From Coemansia sp. RSA 1804 (Eukaryota; Kickxellomycota; Kickxellomycetes; Kickxellales; Kickxellaceae), in assembly GCA_027578815.1 (NCBI GenBank), contig JANBTH010000343.1, forward strand, positions 1-20,131: DNA of 20,131 nt, given 5' to 3'. Made by a program: the position numbers and the translations under genes. Below are positions 8,101 through 16,911 of this stretch, one piece after another (position 1 is the stretch's first letter; each line of letters opens with the position of its first letter). The notes beneath the pieces were generated by a model. The model had not been told where the DNA came from. It worked only from the letters and a program-made list of their open reading frames with translations, and did no database searches.

Positions 8101-11100
8101 ATTCGCGCCCTGGCTCGATTCTGGGCATTTCATCCCCCTCAAATGTCGCAGGTGGCGATGGAAACGCAGCGCATGCGTCGCAACACAGCGGACAGAACCC
8201 GTTACGCACAAAGGAGTTGGAGGATGAGATTCGACGCTTGAAGGCCGAGAACAAGCAGATCAAAGAGCATGCCAGCACCGATGCTGACCGACTTGCTCTC
8301 CAGATCCAAGACCAGGCAAGGGAGATATCCAGACTGCGGCGCCAACGCACCGGACGCAAGGGAAGTCAGCGCTACTCTCTGCTTGCATTCAAGGAGAACA
8401 GCTGGGCTGCTGCCAAAACAGCAACATCCCAAGCAGATGGTCAGGACACCAATGGCGGGCCAAACCTTTTACGTGCAGCGTTTATAAAGGCGGTAATCGA
8501 GCACGAATTGCAGCGGTGCATCCAGGCCAGACAGCTTCTTCGTGAGCGCGACTCGTATTTGACCAAGCAGGACGAGCTTATGAACGAGCAGAATGATCTT
8601 TTGCTGTGCATCCAGAACATTGATCTTGAGACGGACGACGAAGGTGGATCGGCTCAGATGCAGCGTGCTACGGATCGCATTGAGATCATCGATGCCGAGC
8701 TCCACTACCTTGATCTCAAGGTCCGTGACACCGAGGCAGAGGTTGCACAGCTAGCGGAGGCTGCAACTGCTGCTGGCTCTGGTTGCCAGTGTGCAAGCGC
8801 TGGCCTGTGTACATGCGATGGCGCGAGCACAAACAGCAGTGGGATCCTGGGCACACCAGCGATTATCAATATGAGCGGGCTTGCAATGCGCATGGTTGAG
8901 GATGTTGTGCGCATTGACTACAGCGCCTTTTCCAGCCTGTTTCAAAGCCTGTCGGCCAAAGACTCGACTGGGCTGTCGTATCTGCTTATGCAGGACATCA
9001 TTGAGCTCCGTCTGCTGGCTTACCACGACAAGCGCGACAAGGCCTTTTTGGAGGAGCAGACCATGGATCTGCGTCGCACGCTGATTGCAATGCAAAAGAC
9101 CGCGTTGAATGCAGCGCTTACGTACGAGCGCGAGCTAGGCGATGCGGAGCGGAGACTTGTTCAGATGAACTCGCCACACCAGTCTTCTTTCACGCCGCCA
9201 GAAGCAGAGCTGGATGATCATTTCCAGCACATCTCCAACGATGTCGTAGTGAGCAAGCCCCACTTTGATTCGAATACATCGTCTGAGATCAGGATTCCGA
9301 CGGTACCTTCTTTCGAGAGACTCCCATCGGACAGATCCGTGTATGATGGGGTACGCGAGCGTGGGATTCTGCTGCGCTCGGCACTGATGGGCGCAGCCGA
9401 TACCGAGATGGCCCCAGCTTCTTGCAGCAGCACGCCGCCAAGAATGGTATCCGCCGGAATGGATTCAATGGAGGACATCCGAGGCGCCAAGGCACCTATC
9501 GTAGAGCTCAGCGACGATGTCTCGGACTTTGGAAGTCTGAGAATTAATAGCCTGCGTGGCTACCGAATCATGAACCCGTCATTGGCGTCCACAAACGTAG
9601 CTGCGATCATGGAGATTCCAGAGTCGAGAGATGAGGATACCGATAGTGACTATGCGGACACAGCTGATATGATGGGGCCGGTGGACCAGGTCCAGACCGC
9701 ACAGCATGTAACCCGATCCACAGGCAGAGAACCCATAGCTGCAAGTCCAATAGACGTCGATTCAATGTCGTACGTTGCTGCTTCAAGCTCCTCCAAAGCC
9801 ATTTCTGCTGCATACAACGCTATAGAGTCGCCGTTAAATAAGGCAGGGTCGCCCATAGAATCCGATGCAAGCTATTTGGGCAATGGCGCAGAGTCTGGCG
9901 GCGCTGGCGATTTTGCAGCAGAATCGCACTCAGAGATGCTATCTGAAGCTGGTGTTGGTGGCTATGAGCCAAACGATGCTGACAACGGCGAAGAGGTGTA
10001 TCTGTCAAACCCAGAGATGAGCGGGTCCGAGACAGACGAGGTTGTAGAGATATATCGCTCGGGATCCGGTGAGTTTTTCCGTATGCCGAACTTTGCACGC
10101 GATCCTTCAATTTCGAGCCAAAGCAACCACCGTTCTTTTCGTCCAACACACCGCCGTAGCAGCAGACGACATATTGTGCGGCGGATGTCTATCCGAAAAC
10201 CCACAGCAAAGCTTTCTGGCAAGTACACCATGGGTGCTAACAGCAGCAGTGGCAATAAGCTTGGAACCCGTGGCAAAGACAAGCGACGTGTTTCGCTCCG
10301 CAAGACTCGGATTGGCATGCCTATTGTACCGCCGGAGATGGTTGACTATATTGACAAGTGCAACCCAACGGCAATCAATGTGGGCGTTGCTGGCCCGATA
10401 ATCGGGTCTCCTGAGGTCCTTCAGAGAATGGACATCCAGCAGACAAACGAGTATCATGACAACATTGCGCTGTTTGCCTCGTTTGCGCTGGAGAAGCGGC
10501 AGCAAACAGTGCCTGGAAATCACCCGTCTGGTGTTGCTCCAGTTGGCTCGGAAGATATAAAAGAACCAACAACTGCTGGCAATGCTCCGCTAGACGCCAT
10601 CTATGGTGGTGCTGAGGAGACAGATAATGGAGCTACCGGCAATAGCAGACCATCGGTCGGGCACAATTTCTTTATTCCGCGCTCAGCTGGAAAGATTCGC
10701 AGCCGTGTTAGCGTTGACAAGAGTGCAATGCCAGACTGTTGTGATACGCCACCGCCTATTGGCACTGCTGGTGCGGTGCCACTGCTGACAGATGCGTACT
10801 ATAACAATCCAGGCGTACATGCCGGTGACGACCATGGCAACATCGAGTCGCCCACCTCGGTAGCAACGGAGACAACGCTGCAGTCGCAGACGCGCAGTCC
10901 AACATTGTTTGGCCAGAACAACAGCCCGTTTTCCAACCATGGAGCACCAGTATCAGCGCCTGTAGCCTCTGCTGCATCTGCTGGCAACTGTCCTTCTTCG
11001 CCTCTTCCCGACGACACATCCAAAGCGCCGCCACAGGACATTCGTGCAATGCTGGCGGTCCCAGTAAACGGGTACCTTGAGACCGGCTCACCCATGGTAT

Positions 11101-12158
11101 TTGGGTATGGCCAGGGCGGGGGGAGCCACACCAAAGGTATCATCCACTTGCAAAAGTCGGCCTTTGAGGCCTACGAGAGATTATCGCCACCAGAACCAAA
11201 GCACCGCTACTTGTCGCCCACCGAAAAGGCAAACGCCTCGCTCTTCTCGATGCTTGACGCAGCAAAGACGAGCGTGGTGAAGTTTGACGAGACCGCCATT
11301 GCCAGCAAGGAAGATGTCAGCGGCCGACGTCATAGCAGAGCGCATGTTCATGCTTCTTCGGATCCAGCGGTCGATGCTACTACGCCTGAACGGTCTAGCC
11401 AAGCGTTTGAGAGTCCTTATAGCAGCCACAGAAACTCGTCCCAGATGCACGATAGTCCGCTGCAAGGTCTGCTTGAGGGCAAGCTATTGTCAAAGGGAAC
11501 GAGGTCGTCTACATCGAAGCCCGGGAGGATACGGCGTCGTGCGCTTACAGAATATGGCGATGACATTATCATAGATACCACCACAGGTGACAATGCTGTT
11601 GCATCAGCAACCAAAGGCGACAGCAAGCAGCAGCAGAGCGGCGGAGGAAGTCGGCTGTCGAAGCTGCTGAGCGGGATTGGGTTTAACAGAAATAGCAAGC
11701 AGCAGAATCAGCAGCAAGGCGACGGCAACGGCAACGGGGGACGTGGCGGCAGCCCATTGCCCCGGCGGCCGCACTCGTCGTCCAAGCCAAGTGGCGTTGG
11801 AAGCTCAACAACCGTTAGTGGCGGCGGCAGCGGGCGCGATCGGAGCAGCTCCGACTCGGCCGGAACCCGCAAGACCCGGCCTATGCGCAAGGTGCACAGC
11901 GTTATCGACGGAGTGGTCACCGAGCGCAGACGCGACAAGTGGCTGATGGCCAACGATGGCCCCGATTTTGTGGCAGCTGCGTTTACCAATATCGGTTCGG
12001 CGGAGGACGGGCTTGCGGATAGCAACAACGCCAACCGCAGCCGCAGTCGCGATCGCAGCCGTATGGAGGTGCCGTTTATTACGCCGCCGACCAAAAAGGA
12101 CTACCGCTTCTATTCCAGACGCCAGTCAACCGGCACCACAGAGTCTATATGCAATTAG
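5144..12158 (+). CDS. Kinesin-4-type motor protein, four coding exons
   Basis: ATP-driven microtubule motor. Exons: 5144-5163, 5297-5500, 5946-5972, 6359-12158; introns of 133, 445 and 386 nt have GTACAT/GTAAGT/GTAAGT donors and TGTAG acceptors, all phase 2. The product is 2016 residues, longer than most members. The motor (about 5-390) starts VRVALRIRPLS and has GYNATVLAYGQTGSGKT with the P-loop at 84-91, switch I NRTSSRSH (218-225) and switch II DLAGSE (275-280), and ends near NTIRYANRARNI. The VRVALRIRPL and YNATVLAYGQTGSGKT wording is most like KIF4/KIF21. Probable coiled coils follow at about 398-485, 528-582, 700-748, 791-885 and 961-1022. A CxC-x5-CxC cluster (893-903) interrupts them. 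The last 1000 residues are Ser-rich and probably disordered, with a basic patch at about 1341-1405 (RRSSRRHIVRRMSIRK). Start: ATG in a strong GCCATGG context; exon 1 encodes only MASSTV plus part of an Arg codon. Cargo and exact subfamily are not known. Confidence 0.9.
5946..5972 (+). other. 27-nt in-frame micro-exon of the kinesin gene
   Basis: Flanked by GGTGTAG| and |GTAAGT, this exon contributes YNATVLAYG (counting the split glycine codons), the conserved residues directly before the P-loop. Both neighbouring introns are phase 2 and the length is a multiple of three, so skipping it would keep the frame but remove nine motor residues. Its reality rests on the match to the kinesin consensus on both sides. 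Confidence 0.88.
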
Positions 12159-12539
12159 GCTCGTTGCGAATAGAGTGAGACCATTGCGACGGATGTGTTT
12201 CTGTGTTGTGCATTACTGTGGTTTGCAAAATGTATTGTGTTCAAGTGGAAAATTCAAACATCGTAACATAGCTTCCACATGCCGTGTGGCAAAATGTTGT
12301 TTAAACTATACAAGGTCTGCTGTAGACAATACCAGGCATTTGTCTCTCGTTTGTATTCATTCATTTCCACTCTTTATTAACTCTTTATAGAGGCACAAAG
12401 CCTTGTCAATCTGCATCCTGGTGAGCGTCCTGTTCAGTCAGGGTGCCCAAACAGCAAAAAGAAGCCGCCAAATGTATCTTGCTTGTGGGCTGTGCAACAA
12501 CTCTGGAAATATGAAAACACAAACCATTGGTACACTTTT
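12159..12539. other. 3' flank of the kinesin gene
   Basis: Intermediate base composition between the GC-rich kinesin gene and the AT-rich island. No AATAAA close to the stop and no supported gene. A 45-codon frame on the minus strand (12571-12434) spans the junction and is discussed as a possible transposon end. Confidence 0.4.
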
Positions 12540-12692
12540 TTGGAGACACTGTATTTTTCTGTGCACTTCATTTTTAAATTAAATTTTTGTAATCTTCTCC
12601 ATTAATTCCAATAGCTGTGCATATTAAGCTATTTTTATAAGAAATATTTTTTTGGATTTTTAATGAAACTTCCAGTCAGTTTTAATTCAATG

Positions 12693-12710
12693 GCTAGTCT
12701 GAAGACTAGC
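12693..12710. repeat. Short perfect hairpin in the AT-rich island
   Basis: GCTAGTC-TGAA-GACTAGC: a perfect 7-bp inverted repeat with a 4-nt loop, extendable by two G-T wobbles. No T-run follows that would suggest a terminator. Function unknown. Confidence 0.6.
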
Positions 12711-13018
12711 TGTCAAATCACATGGCAATAAGACATATTGCATGCATATATCACATGTTTACTAAGCAGATGTTCATTTGTGAATACACTTATTTCCGTT
12801 TCCAATAGATAAATGTATAGTAGCTGGTATAAAATGTGGAATAACTGGCCATTTCATTAAATATTATGAGCGCACGTATTTTATATCCAAAAACTTTCAT
12901 TTTATATATATTAACAATAACAGTACTAGTAATTGACAATCTATTATGCAGCGTCGGGTTGGGGAATATAAGTCTGAGCATAACTACTGCTACCATGTTT
13001 ATCATGTGACAATCACGA

Positions 13019-13026
13019 TATAAAAA
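13019..13026 (+). promoter_or_regulatory. TATA-like element before the Lys-rich small ORF
   Basis: TATAAAAA lies 66 bp upstream of ATG 13092 and is followed by GAGGG. In DNA this AT-rich such a match can arise by chance, so it is only weak support for expression of the small frame. Confidence 0.25.
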
Positions 13027-13091
13027 GAGGGTGTTTCTGTAGTTATGGTAACCATGTAGCAAATTTGCATAATTTTAATGTTTGCCCAAGT

Positions 13092-13277
13092 ATGTCATGT
13101 GTATTTGAAAAGAAAGAAGCAAGGAAAAGGCAAAAAGAAGCAAGGAAAAGGCAAAAAGAAGAAAAGGAAAAACAAAAAGCTGATGCTAAGGCAGCCAAAA
13201 AGGCAGCCAAAAAGAAATCACCAAGTAAGACCCATGTAGTAAAAAATATGATTGGCAGATTACGTAAGAGTAAATAA
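13092..13277 (+). CDS. Small lysine-rich ORF, uncharacterised
   Basis: 61 codons from ATG 13092 (A at -3) to TAA. The product is almost wholly basic: a KEARKRQKEARKRQKEEKEK stretch likely to form a charged helix, then a KAAKKAAKKKSPSK segment like histone H1 or nucleolar tails, then a short hydrophobic-basic end. The repeats come from tandem duplications in the DNA. A second frame (ATG 13079 to TAG 13237) reads through the same purine-rich stretch and is also Lys-rich, so base composition alone could explain both. It may be a young lineage-specific gene, a fragment, or chance. No family recognised. Confidence 0.3.
   Translation: MSCVFEKKEARKRQKEARKRQKEEKEKQKADAKAAKKAAKKKSPSKTHVVKNMIGRLRKSK
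13116..13211. repeat. Two tandem duplications (21 nt x2, 12 nt x2)
   Basis: A 21-nt unit beginning GAAGCAAGG occurs at 13116-13136 and 13137-13157 without a mismatch. A 12-nt unit AAGGCAGCCAAA occurs at 13188-13199 and 13200-13211. Both unit lengths are multiples of three and keep the small ORF open. Confidence 0.85.
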
Positions 13278-14375
13278 AAAGATTACTGTGGCTCAAAAGC
13301 TGTTGAGATGTTTTTCTACTAGATAGTTTTTAATAAATAACTCCTGACTATAATTGAAATAAACTATAAATTTATGAGCATATAGTGAATATTATTTTTT
13401 ATCAGAACATATACTGTAGACATTTGTTGCTTGCTGGTATATAAAGTTATTAATTTTTAAACATGTGCGTGTCATTGCAACAGTTTTTTGGCTGACGGTT
13501 AACAAATAGAAAACATAAAATATCTATTTTCTGTGGCTACTTTTTGGCTAAAATTACGGCGGCAACACGCTTAGGCAATGTGCTAATTAGTGTAAGGTAA
13601 TTATTTTTTGTAGGTGTTGCAGGCATTTTAGGCTTTCTCAAAGTTGGCAGATACTGCTTGGCATACGCTCATACAAATTGAGCTTTTGCTTAAAAGTATT
13701 TTAAATGGCTTAAACACTGGCAAAAAATTTTTTGCTTTAAAAGTAATTTTTCAGCACCAGTTGCAGTGTACATTGCTTTAGAAACAGTTATTTTAATAAT
13801 TGTCTGACAGGGAATGGGTAATAATAATAATAAACAAGCTTCCACTTTTCTGAATAAGTTGGCATAATTATTATTGGCAATAAATAATGTTTTTTAAGTG
13901 TTTTATAGTTTTTCTGTAGGAATTCACTATTTTAATTTTAGATTGAGTGCTGAGATAATATTATATGCCGTATAAGACAAACTATTCTTTATAGTAAACA
14001 CCTTAACAAAATAAAAATTTGATAACAAGAAATGGCAAATATAATAGTTTGCAAATTTTGAAATAAATTAGTTGAAAGTAAGGCATATTTTTTTAAAAAA
14101 GAAAGATTTAGCTAAGAGCCAGCCAAAAAGGTTGTAACATTGTGTTGCAGTTTAATTTACAAAAATCTTTTTCAATAAGCAACATGTCTTAAAACATATT
14201 ATGTAATAGAAAAGTGTGTACTATTATTGTTTAAATTTAATAGCCTAATTTATTTACCAGTTTAAGGAATGTTAGAAAAATGGAGATGTGAACAACATTG
14301 CAGCAGTCTTAGCAGTTACTGAATATGCTTGTTTAGAATTAAAAGTTGCTGTCTTTATTTAATTGTTGTTCACCT

Positions 14376-14780
14376 TTATTTTTTTGACACAATTGCATTT
14401 ATTAGGGATGTAAATTTTCTTTTTATGACATCCCTTTTATTTTCTTTTCCATTACATAATTTAAATATTGCTTCGGAATGAGAAATTCCAGAATCCTCTC
14501 TCTTGATTTGCTCTACAATTTCTTTTTCTTTGGCCACAAATTTACTTTTCTGTTGTGGTGGAATCTGATTGTAAGAAAGTAATGCTAGATTATATTCAAC
14601 TTTATCTCCGGAACGACGATAGCCAGACTTGTTTTGCATTTTCTCAGCCCACTGTAGATTTATATCTAAATTTGGTTCGGAAAGTTTTTCCCACTGGTTC
14701 TTTATTACTTTTAAACTTTTAGCCCTTTCAAAACATAATTACCCTGGAAATGGTTCAGAATCTTTAGATATATTAGACAT
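14376..14780 (-). pseudogene. Uncharacterised reading frame with one in-frame stop
   Basis: From ATG 14780 the frame reads MSNISKDSEPFPG, then TAA (14741-14739), and continues without another stop for 120 codons to TAA at 14376. The part after the stop is protein-like rather than low-complexity: NQWEKLSEP, QWAEKMQ, YRRSGDKVEYNLALLSYN, EKEIVEQIKREDSGISHSEA and DVIKRKFTSLINAIVSKK, with charged and hydrophobic residues alternating as in helices. A shorter intact start exists at ATG 14639 (87 residues). I know no family for it. It could be a remnant of a mobile-element or repeated gene, or a working 87-residue protein. An intron removing the stop is not supported: the only frame-keeping GT..AG pair I found near it is about 18 nt. 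Confidence 0.4.
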
Positions 14781-15365
14781 TCTCGTTGGCTTTTTAATAT
14801 TGGTAGAAAATATAAAAGAAAAATGATATGTGAACTGAAAAATAAATGGTAGTGGTGGATGATCGTACATGGGCATGTTTGCCTTTTTATGTCAGAAATA
14901 TTCAACTCTCATTGTTTTTTGCATTTACTGCAAGTACAAAATAAAAAACACCCCATCTCTACCCTGAAAACCACATGGTGTGGAAATCAGATCCATTATA
15001 AAACAAAGCAATAGAAAAGATGTGGAATGCAGGTATGAAGTAGATTAGAGACTGCGTGGCCATATCCAAGAAAGGGAAACATTAATCATATTCTGTAATA
15101 GGATATCTGGTTGACAAAATGCCAGGCCTTTCTCTTTTGTATCTTAGTTTATAGGTAGCGTACTTTTTATACTCATTTTGGGTGCTCAACAATGAATGCC
15201 TGGCCTTTTTCATTTAAATGAACAATACTAATAAAATGGAAACGTATTGCACGGTTTACTTTTATCACAAACCCTCGGCCACAGCCTCACATACTACCAG
15301 CCGCTGTTAATGTTAGTTAAATTATCACCTTTTTTGTGTTATTTGTAACTGGATATTTAGAGCGC

Positions 15366-15629
15366 ATGAAACAGATGAGCTTTGGATTTGGAATAATGCC
15401 AGCAGTCAAATACCACGACATTCCACAACCACTACAACGTGACATCAGTATCTGCAATCACACTAGCACACAGCAGTACACATCATATCACAGAAAGAAT
15501 TTTAAAGCAGAATTTACAGAGTACCCCCAAGCTTTGGCATTAGAAAGACCACGACAACTGTATTATTTCCAGAAAAGTGCAATACTTGCTTCAAAGGGTT
15601 TCAAAGATAAAGGAAAGGGTTGTCATTAA
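15366..15629 (+). CDS. Short ORF near the right edge of the island, uncharacterised
   Basis: 87 codons from the first ATG in a frame that is open from 15336 (GTG). The product is rich in Gln, His, Tyr and Lys, with no signal peptide, membrane span or known motif. Its G/C content is higher than the surrounding island (many CCA, CAC and CAA codons), which is why I list it. I could not join it in frame to any upstream exon through nearby GTTAGT or GTTAAT sites. It may be a gene fragment. Confidence 0.25.
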   Translation: MKQMSFGFGIMPAVKYHDIPQPLQRDISICNHTSTQQYTSYHRKNFKAEFTEYPQALALERPRQLYYFQKSAILASKGFKDKGKGCH

Positions 15630-15683
15630 CCCTAAATAGAAATTCAACACTAATGCAAGAGAAAATGCGACCTTTACATGGTA

Positions 15684-15773
15684 ATAGCATAGCTGTTGCA
15701 AACGTGGCATAATGCTATGGTATCCTCATGGAAGCTAACAAACATAGGATTTTGGGTGTAATAGCATATGCTA
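15684..15773. repeat. Cluster of TAGCAT inverted and palindromic motifs
   Basis: ATAGCAT (15684-15690) pairs with ATGCTAT (15712-15718), a 7-bp inverted repeat with a 21-nt loop. GTAATAGCATA occurs at 15681-15691 and, as GTAATAGCATA, again at 15758-15768, where it leads into the perfect 12-bp palindrome TAGCATATGCTA (15762-15773). The cluster sits just beyond the hydrolase stop codon, so may be in its 3' untranslated region or mark the island edge. Confidence 0.6.
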
Positions 15774-15801
15774 GAGAAGTAATGAGACAAGAAAAGGGAA
15801 T

Positions 15802-16911
15802 CTAAAGATTTGCGGCTGGCGTAGACGGCCGAGGGTTGCTGCTGCTGCTGCCGCCGATGTTGTTTGTGGCAGCCAGCCGTGGCACAAAGGAATCCAGGAA
15901 GGCGGCATAGTGGTCGGCGGTCTGGTCGGGGTTTTCAAGGACCAGAAGATGGCCAGCATCCTTCATGACGACATGCTGGACATCGGACATGGGCCTGATG
16001 AGGTGCTGAATATGGCTGGGAGCAGCCAGCTGCGACTCTTCTCCCGTGAGAAAGGCCGTCGGACACTGGATCTTCCACAGGTTGTGCGCGGCGTGCGGAG
16101 ATGCGCGGTACGAGCCGGCGTACACGGCGCCCTCGTTTGCGGGACGGCACTTTAGAACAAGCTGCTCCCGCTGCGAGCCAGACGCTGACGGGGTTGCAGC
16201 GCCATCGGCAGCTACCGCCACCGCCGTTGTTGTTGTTTTCGCCACCGTCTCCAGGCCATGCTTGATGTAGAGGTCGAGGATGCGCTTATCCCAGGAGCCG
16301 AAGAACGGGTGCGGCACAAAGTACTTGATGGCCGCATCGAGGTCGGGCCACGCGCTCCTGCGACGCATAGTCATTTCCCTGACCTTGTCATTGCCGTTGG
16401 GTTCGGTGAACAGAACGGGATCGGTGATAATCAGGGCGGAAAACGTCAGCGGCGCCATGATCTCGGCCAGAAGCAACGATGACGCGCCCCACGAGTGGCC
16501 GACTCCCACGACGCCGTGCGATCCGCCTCCGAGTGGTGGTGGCAGCTGCCCGACCACCGCGATGATGTCGCGCGCATTCAGGAACCACGGCGACGACTCC
16601 TCGCCGCCAATCGACTCTCTGTTCATCACCGCGCTGTCGCCGTGGTTGTATCCGTCAAGCGCTACCGCCCGGTCTATCCGCCACCCGCCACCACCGGCGT
16701 TGCGCTCCTGGTGCCCAAACAGCCGCTGCAGCGTGGGCTCCCACAGCTCTTTGTGGAACCCGTTGGCGTGCGCCAGAACAAGCGTCAGCCCCTTTCTCCC
16801 GCCTTCGCTGCGCCCCGCCGCTGTGTCCGCCGCCGCCTTGCTGCTGTATATGTTTGCTGCAATCTGCTGGCCAGCTCGCGAGCCCCGGAACACCGCTTTG
16901 ATGACATTCAT
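15802..16911 (-). CDS. Alpha/beta hydrolase, probably peroxisomal
   Basis: Intronless, 369 residues. The fold signature is complete: LTLVLAHANGFHKELWEP (42-59; His-Ala-Asn-Gly oxyanion loop), nucleophile elbow VGVGHSWGASS with Ser140, a candidate acid in the ITDP (Asp164) or LTGEES (Glu291) region, and catalytic His321 in KDAGHLLVLENP. The HANGF start resembles the fungal group that includes yeast peroxisomal lipase Lpx1 and the Alternaria AKT2-like hydrolases; substrate cannot be inferred. An Ala/Thr-rich insertion lies at about 224-246. The protein ends P-A-A-N-L; -ANL is a non-classical type 1 peroxisomal signal, known from human catalase (-KANL). The Ser/Asn/Pro-rich last 20 residues would present it as a flexible tail. 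FCP1 lies 502 bp upstream on the same strand; no operon is implied. Confidence 0.85.
   Translation of the reverse strand: MNVIKAVFRGSRAGQQIAANIYSSKAAADTAAGRSEGGRKGLTLVLAHANGFHKELWEPTLQRLFGHQERNAGGGGWRIDRAVALDGYNHGDSAVMNRESIGGEESSPWFLNARDIIAVVGQLPPPLGGGSHGVVGVGHSWGASSLLLAEIMAPLTFSALIITDPVLFTEPNGNDKVREMTMRRRSAWPDLDAAIKYFVPHPFFGSWDKRILDLYIKHGLETVAKTTTTAVAVAADGAATPSASGSQREQLVLKCRPANEGAVYAGSYRASPHAAHNLWKIQCPTAFLTGEESQLAAPSHIQHLIRPMSDVQHVVMKDAGHLLVLENPDQTADHYAAFLDSFVPRLAATNNIGGSSSSNPRPSTPAANL

Larger units (their letters stand above)
12540..15790. other. AT-rich, gene-poor island
   Basis: About 3.25 kb of strongly AT-rich sequence with sharp changes at both sides: GC-rich coding DNA ends at 12158 and resumes at 15802. 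A hand count of the line at 14041 gives 10 G/C in 60, against 35 in 60 at 8161. It has many poly-A/T tracts, TAATAA runs (about 13818-13835), a few short or interrupted frames (listed separately) and small palindromes. No complete transposase, reverse transcriptase, tRNA or rRNA was recognised. It could be a decayed mobile element, an AT-rich isochore or transferred DNA; the sequence alone does not decide. Confidence 0.75.

Noticed and set aside
12790..13062. 90-codon minus-strand frame in the AT-rich island
   Set aside because: Starts at TTG and is Tyr/Ile/Phe-rich as expected of random AT-rich DNA; no motif or promoter support.
13537..13626. 29-codon minus-strand frame (MPATPTKNNYL...), open upstream and interrupted by TAG
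   Set aside because: Mildly protein-like (PKRVAAVILAKK), but too short for a claim and without homology I can name.
13690..13765. Imperfect inverted repeat around ACTGGCAAAAAATT / CACCAGT
   Set aside because: Arms match only partly and consist largely of A/T runs.
15119..15214. Imperfect direct repeat ATGCCAGGCCTTT / ATGCCTGGCCTTT
   Set aside because: Only two short imperfect copies; too weak to define an element or array.
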